The notes beneath the pieces are model-generated. The model saw nothing but the letters and a program-made list of their open reading frames with translations, was not told where the DNA came from and made no database searches. DNA of 6,516 nucleotides from Methylocystaceae bacterium UBA5192 (GTDB lineage: Bacteria; Pseudomonadota; Alphaproteobacteria; Rhizobiales; Beijerinckiaceae). Position numbers and translations under genes: made by a program. Below, piece after piece: positions 1 through 6,200 of this stretch; the first letter of the stretch is position 1; every line of letters begins with the position of its first letter. Location of the stretch: contig DHWC01000113.1 of assembly GCA_002412985.1 (NCBI GenBank), positions 12,412-18,927 of the forward strand. Reading direction: 5' to 3'.

Positions 1-687
1 TTTCAATTTCTAGTGATTCTAGAGGCGCACCGAAAGGCTGCTGATAGTCATCGGGAATACACGGATGACGCGATGATTGCAGAATTTGCTGGCCATGGCG
101 TGCATCTCTTTTTGGGGGACACAAAAAATTTCAAACTCACTACGCCAGAGGATTTTGATCGCGCTATGGAAATAATTAACCGTCAAACTTACGCTGATTT
201 ACCAGATATTCGTACCGGACAGGGCTATGACGTGCATGCATTTGAGCCTGGCGATCGGGTATGGCTTGGCGGCGTTGAGATCCCTCACTCCTTCAAGCTT
301 GCCGGCCACTCCGACGCTGATGTGTTGTTGCATGCGATCACGGACGCCATCTTGGGCGCCATCGCAGAGGGAGATATTGGCGCGCATTTTCCACCAAGCG
401 ATCCACGCTGGAAGGGCGCAGAGTCTAAAATATTTCTGGAGCATGCATGTCAGCGCGTTAGAGAAAGAGGCGGAATAATTGCGCATCTCGACGCAACCAT
501 TATTTGTGAAGCGCCTAAAATTGGTCCGCATCGAGATCGTATACGACAGACCCTTGCCGCTCTTATGGCGCTTGAGGTTGATAGAGTTGCAATTAAGGCG
601 ACAACAACGGAAGGTCTTGGATTTACTGGACGCAAAGAGGGGATTGCAGCCTTAGCGATCGCAACAATTCGTTTGCCGCCTAAATGA
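1..687 (+). CDS. ispDF: Bifunctional IspD/IspF isoprenoid enzyme, 3' part (5' end outside window)
   Basis: This is the C-terminal part of the fused enzyme of the methylerythritol phosphate (MEP) pathway. IspD makes CDP-methylerythritol. IspF cyclises its 2-phosphate to methylerythritol cyclodiphosphate, in the cytosol. The frame is open to base 1. Residues 1-60 (counted from base 1) are the tail of IspD, with ILEAHRKA, YTDDA and the KLTTPED motif. Residues from about 69 to the end are a full IspF domain beginning IRTGQGYDVHAF. The expected metal ligands are visible as Asp77 and His79 (DVH) and His111 (in LLHAITDA). The family signature KATTTEGLGFTGR starts at Lys199. The GTG at base 13 is not the real start, because IspD homology runs through it to the edge. 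The fusion is characteristic of alphaproteobacteria, with epsilonproteobacteria also known. The catalytic N-terminal part of IspD cannot be assessed. arfB follows after 36 bases on the same strand. Confidence 0.96.
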   Translation, partial: FQFLVILEAHRKAADSHREYTDDAMIAEFAGHGVHLFLGDTKNFKLTTPEDFDRAMEIINRQTYADLPDIRTGQGYDVHAFEPGDRVWLGGVEIPHSFKLAGHSDADVLLHAITDAILGAIAEGDIGAHFPPSDPRWKGAESKIFLEHACQRVRERGGIIAHLDATIICEAPKIGPHRDRIRQTLAALMALEVDRVAIKATTTEGLGFTGRKEGIAALAIATIRLPPK

Positions 688-705
688 AATACCCATTATT
701 AAATT

Positions 706-731
706 TGGATCATTGGTGATTAGATGATCCA
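706..731 (+). promoter_or_regulatory. Inverted repeat over the arfB translation start
   Basis: TGGATCA (706-712) and TGATCCA (725-731) are perfect 7-base complements separated by 12 bases. In the mRNA the stem would hold the last two bases of the arfB AUG, and the loop would hold the ribosome-binding site. The repeat is seen directly. A role in controlling arfB translation is inference. The stem has 3 G-C pairs out of 7, so it is only moderately stable. Confidence 0.35.
715..720 (+). promoter_or_regulatory. Ribosome-binding site of arfB
   Basis: GGTGAT matches the 3' half of the canonical AGGAGGTGAT complement of the 16S rRNA tail. It ends 3 bases before the ATG at 724, a shift that still gives normal ribosome alignment. 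It supports ATG 724 as the start. It lies in the loop of the 706-731 inverted repeat. Confidence 0.5.
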
Positions 732-1146
732 TATTATTAGAAATATTTTTATTGATGAAGCTGATATTTCATATGAATTTCTGAGATCTTCGGGTCCAGG
801 CGGACAAAATGTGCAAAAGGTAGAAACATGTGTGCGTTTGAGATTTAATGCTAAAGATTGTCAAAATTTGTCATTCGAAATAAGCCAAAAATTAATAAGA
901 ATTGCGGGTCGTAAAGCTACGAAAGAAGGGATAATCCTAATCGAGGCGCAGCGCTATCGCACTCAACAACGCAATCGAGAGGATGCGCTAGAACGGCTCA
1001 AAAGCCTCATTGTCAAAGCTGCGGAACCCCCCTCCCCGCCCAGGATCAAAACAAAACCGACATATGGCGCGAAACTGCGTCGATTAGAGGGAAAAAAGTT
1101 AAGAAGCACCGTCAAAAATCTTCGTGGCCGCCCTGCGCAGGATTGA
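724..1146 (+). CDS. arfB: ArfB (YaeJ) ribosome-rescue peptidyl-tRNA hydrolase
   Basis: ArfB enters ribosomes stalled on mRNAs that lack a stop codon and hydrolyses the peptidyl-tRNA, as a backup to tmRNA. The protein is 140 residues, the same length as E. coli YaeJ. It contains only the release-factor catalytic domain and a tail, with none of the codon-recognition domains of RF1 or RF2. The catalytic Gly26-Gly27-Gln28 lies in SSGPGGQNVQKVET, followed by VRLRF. The IEAQRYRTQQRNREDAL segment matches the family. Residues from about 107 form a Lys/Arg-rich tail that in this family sits in the empty mRNA channel. Position 31 is Gln where Asn is usual (NVQKVE rather than xVNKxx). The first 180 bases (721-900) are about 31% GC by hand count, while the rest is about 53%. 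It lies between ispDF and the cinA-type gene, probably in one transcript, and its TGA overlaps a possible TTG start of the next gene. Confidence 0.94.
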   Translation: MIHIIRNIFIDEADISYEFLRSSGPGGQNVQKVETCVRLRFNAKDCQNLSFEISQKLIRIAGRKATKEGIILIEAQRYRTQQRNREDALERLKSLIVKAAEPPSPPRIKTKPTYGAKLRRLEGKKLRSTVKNLRGRPAQD

Positions 1147-1163
1147 AATGGGGCTTGGGTTTT

Positions 1164-1169
1164 GAGGGA
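1164..1169 (+). promoter_or_regulatory. Ribosome-binding site favouring the TTG start at 1176
   Basis: GAGGGA includes the Shine-Dalgarno core GAGG and lies 6 bases before TTG 1176. That is good spacing and favours the shorter protein over the TTG at 1143, which has no comparable site visible within the end of arfB. Confidence 0.5.
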
Positions 1170-1175
1170 CCGATA

Positions 1176-1667
1176 TTGAAATCATTACTCTACGACAAAG
1201 CGCAGGAAATTATCGCGCGCGCCCAAAAGATTAATGTGACCCTAGCTACGGCAGAGTCCTGCACGGGGGGGATGGTCTCTGCTATCCTGACAGAGATCCC
1301 TGGCGCGTCAGCTGTCTTTGACAGAGGCTTTATTACTTACTCAAATCAGTCGAAGTCACAAATGTTGGGGGTTGCTGATGAAACCCTAACAAAATATGGC
1401 GCTGTTAGTGCGCAAACCGCATGTGAAATGGCCTTCGGCGTCCTGAAGAATTCTAAAGTTGATTGCGCCGTATCGATCACGGGTATTGCCGGTCCAGGCG
1501 GCGGCACAATTGAAAAGCCCGTTGGTCTTGTTTTTTTTGGTTATATCAAACGCGGCCAACCAGTTAAATTTTTAGAGAAAAGATTTGAGGCGTCCTCTCG
1601 AGAGATAATCCGTCTTGAAGCGACAAAACAAGCGTTAGACTTATTATGTTTATTGCTTATAAACTAA
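1176..1667 (+). CDS. pncC: CinA-family protein, PncC-type nicotinamide-nucleotide amidohydrolase
   Basis: PncC deamidates nicotinamide mononucleotide to nicotinate mononucleotide, recycling the nicotinamide nucleotide released by NAD-consuming enzymes such as DNA ligase. The product is a stand-alone CinA C-terminal domain. From TTG 1176 it has 163 residues, close to the usual 160-165, and lacks the N-terminal COG1058 half of full CinA. Hallmarks are AESCTGG with Ser28, FITYSN with Tyr55 and Lys60 (the likely catalytic Ser, Tyr and Lys), and ITGIAGPGGG followed by EKPVGLV. An alternative TTG at 1143 would add 11 residues and overlap the arfB stop. Neither candidate start is ATG. A run of seven G (1265-1271) falls inside the active-site motif, and a run of eight T lies at 1531-1538. 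The gene converges on ratA, with stop codons overlapping. The activity is assigned from the family and is not shown here. Confidence 0.9.
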   Translation: MKSLLYDKAQEIIARAQKINVTLATAESCTGGMVSAILTEIPGASAVFDRGFITYSNQSKSQMLGVADETLTKYGAVSAQTACEMAFGVLKNSKVDCAVSITGIAGPGGGTIEKPVGLVFFGYIKRGQPVKFLEKRFEASSREIIRLEATKQALDLLCLLLIN

Positions 1668-2137
1668 GCTTTTGATTTAAAGATTATATCTGCGCGTTTA
1701 GCAAAGGCTTCTGTATAATTATGTACCGCCTTATCAAACATCGCGCCCATGATCAGTCCAAGCGTTATGCTTTTGAACTCATATTCAATAGTAAAGTCGA
1801 CAAGACAGCGGTTTAAGGCAGAGTCTTGGTCCATTGCTTTAGTAAATCGCCAGCATGTCTTGAGGTGACGAAATGGGCCATCTATCGCTATGACATTTAT
1901 TTCAAAATTATTTTCATCACAGACGACTTTGCTTGAGTAGCGTTCACACACTGCCTTAAAACCAACAGTCATCTCAGCTACAATCGTAACCACCCCAGGT
2001 GAAGTTGCGTGCCGGCTCTTTATCCGCATTTTCTCACAAAGAGGAACAAAACTCGGATAATTTTCTACATCACTCACCAATTGAAACATGTCGGATGAGC
2101 TATGGGACACAATTTTTTTTGTATGATATCTCTTCAT
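1664..2137 (-). CDS. ratA: RatA/Coq10-like START-domain protein
   Basis: This is a 157-residue single-domain protein of the SRPBCC/START fold, which binds hydrophobic ligands. In mitochondria, and probably in alphaproteobacteria, the Coq10 relatives bind ubiquinone and support respiration. E. coli RatA was described as a toxin that blocks 70S ribosome assembly, and databases often carry that name over. Family features are SDVENYPSFVPLC near residues 22-34, DGPFRHLKTCWRF in the middle, and a C-terminal helix (AMFDKAVHNYTEAFAKRA). There is no signal peptide or membrane segment. ATG 2137 is the only reasonable start, because the upstream frame offers no other common start codon before a stop. 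No clear Shine-Dalgarno is visible. A run of eight A falls at codons 6-9. It follows lipA by 75 bases on the same strand and has no antitoxin-like neighbour, so I favour the quinone-related role. Confidence 0.88.
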   Translation of the reverse strand: MKRYHTKKIVSHSSSDMFQLVSDVENYPSFVPLCEKMRIKSRHATSPGVVTIVAEMTVGFKAVCERYSSKVVCDENNFEINVIAIDGPFRHLKTCWRFTKAMDQDSALNRCLVDFTIEYEFKSITLGLIMGAMFDKAVHNYTEAFAKRADIIFKSKA

Positions 2138-2212
2138 TTTTGATATTTTGAATATGGGGTGAGAGTATGGAGCGTGAGGTTCTTGATAAGGAGCTTAGAT
2201 CTTTTTAAATTA

Positions 2213-3196
2213 TTACATCAGGTGATTTTGTCTATCATGCTTCAATTTATCAAAATCTTCGGAAGCATGATAGGACGAACGCGTCAATGGCGAAGCCGCT
2301 ACGAGTTTGAATCCTCGTGTTTGGGCGAGTTCTTTTAGAGCAATAAACTCCTCCGGCGGAAGGTAGCGAGAAACAGGGTGGTGTTTACGGCTAGGGGCTA
2401 AATATTGACCTAGTGTTAAGAAATCTACATTTGCACATCGTAAATCATCCATAACTTGCAAAATTTCATTCCTATTTTCGCCAAGACCAAGCATGAGTCC
2501 AGATTTTGTAACCATTGTAGGCGCGAGCTCTTTCACGCGTTGCAGCAATCGAATCGAGTGAAAGTAACGTGCGCCAGGTCGTACAACTGGATAAAGCGAG
2601 GGAACTGTTTCTATGTTATGATTAAAAACATCTGGGTTTGCCTCAATGAGTTTTTCTATGGCCCCAGTTTTTTTTAAAAAATCTGGCGTAAGAATTTCTA
2701 TAGTAGTTTGAGGGCATTGGGATCTAATCGCTTGTATGGTCGCAGCAAAATGCTCTGCTCCGCCATCAGCAAGATCATCCCGGTCAACAGACGTGATCAC
2801 GACATGAGTGAGTGCAAGCGCTTTTGTTGCTGCTGCAACACGGTCTGGTTCTTCTTTGTCTAAAGCTTGAGGTCGACCCGTAGCCACATTACAAAATGCA
2901 CAAGCTCGCGTACAAATGTCTCCAAGGATAAGAAACGTTGCGTGTTTCTTTTGCCAACACTCGCCAATATTTGGACACGCAGCTTCCTGACAGACTGTGG
3001 TTATTTTATACTCATTAAGCAAATCATGCGTTTGATTCCAGCTCTGATTTCCTGGAGCCTTTACGCGGAGCCAGTTTGGTTTTGGTATGGGATCGTGATC
3101 TGGACGAAAAGCTTTCTCAGGATGGCGCAGTCTGTCTTCATGAGACAAATTTGGTTTGTAAGTTACGTTGTTTGTCACACGGATAACCTTACTCAC
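2213..3196 (-). CDS. lipA: Lipoyl synthase LipA
   Basis: LipA is a radical S-adenosylmethionine (SAM) enzyme that inserts two sulfurs at C6 and C8 of protein-bound octanoyl groups. It completes the lipoyl cofactor of pyruvate and 2-oxoglutarate dehydrogenases and the glycine cleavage system. The 327-residue protein shows both iron-sulfur clusters. The auxiliary cluster cysteines are Cys69, Cys74 and Cys80 (CQEAACPNIGEC). The radical SAM cluster cysteines are Cys95, Cys99 and Cys102 (CTRACAFC). The RSSY motif at 306-309 supplies the serine ligand of the auxiliary cluster. Other landmarks are HPEKA near the N-terminus, VDRDDLADGGA, FNHNIETVP and LTLGQYLAPS. The start is a GTG with no good ribosome-binding site. 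A second GTG at 3178 (residue 7) has TAAGG at proper spacing and may be the true start, giving 321 residues. The variable N-terminus cannot decide this. It lies 62 bases after dnaE and before ratA, and may share a transcript with both. Confidence 0.97.
   Translation of the reverse strand: MSKVIRVTNNVTYKPNLSHEDRLRHPEKAFRPDHDPIPKPNWLRVKAPGNQSWNQTHDLLNEYKITTVCQEAACPNIGECWQKKHATFLILGDICTRACAFCNVATGRPQALDKEEPDRVAAATKALALTHVVITSVDRDDLADGGAEHFAATIQAIRSQCPQTTIEILTPDFLKKTGAIEKLIEANPDVFNHNIETVPSLYPVVRPGARYFHSIRLLQRVKELAPTMVTKSGLMLGLGENRNEILQVMDDLRCANVDFLTLGQYLAPSRKHHPVSRYLPPEEFIALKELAQTRGFKLVAASPLTRSSYHASEDFDKLKHDRQNHLM
3187..3191 (-). promoter_or_regulatory. Possible ribosome-binding site for an alternative lipA start
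   Basis: On the minus strand TAAGG, five bases of the canonical Shine-Dalgarno sequence, lies 8 bases before the in-frame GTG at 3178-3176. The GTG at 3196 has only TTATTAGA in front of it. This favours a LipA shorter by six residues. Confidence 0.4.
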
Positions 3197-3237
3197 TCTA
3201 ATAAAAATTATGCGCTTACAGTTTTTTGCTCAGTTCG

Positions 3238-3257
3238 AGCCAACTAATTGGCTTTTT
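3238..3257 (+). terminator. Terminator-like hairpin in the dnaE-lipA gap, read on the + strand
   Basis: AGCCAA (3238-3243) and TTGGCT (3248-3253) form a 6-bp stem with a CTAA loop. The + strand continues with four more T. On the minus strand, the direction of dnaE and lipA, the run of A comes before the stem and no T-run follows, so it would not be a standard dnaE terminator. The stem is short and half A-T, and the call is tentative. Confidence 0.3.
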
Positions 3258-3258
3258 C

Positions 3259-6200
3259 CTAAAGGTATTCTACTTCCAATACGCCAGGCACAGCCCGAAG
3301 CGCATGTGCTGTTTCGGGATTGACTGAATATCCGCCTGGTAATCGGATCTCTATTTCTTCTGGGGCTTTTTCGCGTTTAAAGAGGATAGAGACCTCTCCC
3401 TCGCCTTTTTTAGTTAACTTATTTTTTATATCTAATATTGGAGAGGCATTATTTAAAACAATCCGGATTCCTTTTTGAGCGCGCGCTGCAGCGATTTCTA
3501 ACGATTCAACTGAGACAATGCGCGCGCGTACGTCTTCGCCATCTATCGAGGCGGAAAGCGTTAGTAGAACTGCTGCTCCTTTTTCGAGCTTATCCCTGAA
3601 TTGATTTAGTCCCTCCTGAAACAGGATCGCCTCATACTGACCACTCACGTCTGAAAGCTGGACAATACCCATTTTAGAGCCGGACTTTGTGCGTCTTTCC
3701 GCTCTATCTAATACGACTGCCGCAAGTCTTCCCGCCGTTGCTCCTTTTTTGACATCTGTAACAAATTTACTCCATCGCGTAACGCGTAGCTTTGACATCA
3801 AAGATTCGTAAGCGTCTAGCGGGTGTCCGGAAAGAAAAAAGCCTGCTGCTTCGTATTCGCGCCTAAGAGTTTCAGCGATTGGCCAAGGAGGAACCTTTGG
3901 CAGCGCTAGGGTATCTGTTTCATCTTCGCCAAACAAAGCGTTTTGGCCCGCTTTTCGATCATCCGTATGCCGATTTGCCGCGGCTAGCAGGGTCTCAATT
4001 GACGCAAAAACACATGCTCGATCTGCTAATAATTCATCAAAGGCGCCGCATGAGGCAAGATTATCTAAAACTTTTTTATTAACTTCTCTCGGGTTTATGC
4101 GATTAGCAAAATCAGCAAGGTTTCTATAAGGATGCGCTCCTCTCGAACGAACGAGGGATTCTGCCTGGCCTTCGCCAACGCCTTTGATTGCTGACAGTGC
4201 ATAGCGGATAGAATGCTTGCCCTCTTCATCAATAGCCACATCAAAATCAACGCCGGAACGACAGATTGAGGGGGGATCGACAGTAATGCCTATTCTGCGG
4301 GCCTCATCACGAAACTCAGCGAGCTTATCCGTCTGATTTTTATCAAAAGTCATGGATGCAGCCAGAAATTCAGCGGGATAATGGGCTTTAAACCAGGCAG
4401 TTTGGTAAGCTATGAGCGCATAGGCTGCAGCATGGCTTTTATTAAATCCATAGTCGGCGAATTTCGCTAGAAGATCAAAAATTTCGTTAGCCTTGTGTTT
4501 AGTTAAGCCTCTTTCAACAGCCCCCGAAACAAAACGATCGCGTTGGGCGGACATTTCTGACTTGATTTTTTTACCCATTGCGCGGCGAAGATTATCTGCC
4601 TCTCCAAGAGAATATCCTGATAAAACCTGAGCAATTTGCATGACTTGTTCTTGATAAATAATAACGCCAAATGTTTCTTTCAAAATTGGTTCAATTGCTG
4701 GGTGGATATAATCAGGTTCTTCATCGCCCAGTTTCACAGCGCAATATGTTGGTATATTCGCCATTGGACCCGGTCGATAGAGAGCAACTAAAGCAATGAT
4801 ATCTTCAAATCTATCTGCATGCATTTCAACAAGCGCTTTACGCATGCCGGCGCTTTCAAGTTGGAATACGCCGATTGTTTCGCCTCGACCAAGCATTGCA
4901 TATGTTTCTTGATCATCTAAGGCGATATTTTCTAAATTAAACTCTGGACTGCGGCGTCGGACAAGATTACTTGCCATCGCAAGAACGGTAAGGGTTTTCA
5001 GTCCAAGAAAATCAAATTTTATCAGTCCAGCAGGCTCAACCCATTTCATGTTGAATTGAGTCGCAGGCATATCCGACTTGGGGTCGCGATAAAGCGGCGT
5101 TACTTCATGCAGTGGTCTGTCGCTAATAACAATACCTGCTGCATGTGTTGAAGCGTTAGAGTATAGCCCCTCTAAAGCGCCGGAAATTTTAAAGAGTCGG
5201 GCGACTTTCTCATCTTTTTCGACTTCTTCTCGTAATTTTTGCTCAGTTGCGAGCGCTTCTGCAAGCGTAATTGGCTTGGCTGGATTTTGAGGGACGAGTT
5301 TGGCGAGTTTATCGACATGCCCTAAGGGCATCTCAAGAACGCGTCCAACGCTTCTTAAAACGCCTCGCGCGAGAAATGATCCGAATGTAATGATTTGAGC
5401 AACGCGATCTTCCCCGTATCGCGCTCGAACGTAATCGATGACTTCATTGCGTCGTATCTGACAAAAATCAATGTCAAAATCGGGCATTGAGTTTCGTTCA
5501 GGATTAAGAAATCTCTCGAAAAACAAACCAAAACGAACTGGGTCTAGATCTGTGATCGTCAAGGCATAAGCAACAAGAGAGCCCGCGCCGGAGCCGCGAC
5601 CGGGACCAACGGGAATATTCTGTGACTTAGCAAATTTAATGAAGTCAGCTACGATAAGAAAATAACCTGGAAATCGCATTTTTTCGATAACGTCTAATTC
5701 AAAGTTTAGCCGATTGAGATATTCTTCACTTGTGTGGCCAGGCGCTGGTCCGTGTAGTGCAAGGCGTTGCGTGAGCCCATCGTGCGACTGGCGGCGTAAT
5801 TCCTGAGCTTCAATTTCATCAAGTGAGATGTCCGGTTTAATTTCTTGGATGAAACGCGGCATGATAGGTTTACGCGTTTGTGGTCGAAAAGAAACGCGAC
5901 GCGCAATCTCAATTGTATTAGCTGTGGCCTCTGGTAGATCTGCAAAAATCTGCAGCATTTCCGCTTGAGTTTTAAAACGGTGTTCTTGAGAGACGCGTCG
6001 GCGATCGCTCACGCCAGTTACTGTACCGTCAGCAATACATAAGAGTGCGTCATGCGCCTCAAAATCGCTAATGGCGGCAAAATACGTCTCGTTTGCCGCC
6101 ACTATTGGCAAGCCGCGGCGGTAGGCAAGATCGAGGAGTAAGGGTTCAATGTCTCTTTCTTGCTGAAGATTATGACGCTGTAATTCGATATAAAATTTAT

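Noticed and set aside
13..15. GTG as a possible start of the first gene
   Set aside because: IspD homology continues through it to base 1 without a stop, so the gene begins outside the window.
199..531. 110-codon minus-strand frame
   Set aside because: It is opposite the conserved IspF domain, resembles no family, and is explained as a shadow of ispDF.
1664..2137. A toxin-antitoxin system based on the RatA name
   Set aside because: There is no antitoxin-like partner gene. The neighbours are lipA and cinA, and the alphaproteobacterial members look like Coq10 homologues.
2138..2212. A terminator between lipA and ratA
   Set aside because: I found no stable stem followed by a T-run on the minus strand, and co-transcription is the simpler reading.
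2456..2677. 73-codon + strand frame
   Set aside because: It is antisense to the conserved radical SAM part of lipA, with no motif.
2867..3247. 126-codon + strand frame opposite lipA, whose stop falls in the 3238-3253 hairpin loop
   Set aside because: It lies almost wholly antisense to well-conserved LipA coding sequence, has no recognisable domain, and its composition follows from the complementary codons. The nearby hairpin is intriguing but not enough.
5706..5945. 79-codon minus-strand frame inside dnaE in another phase
   Set aside because: It is overlapped by the continuous conserved DnaE frame and has no independent support.
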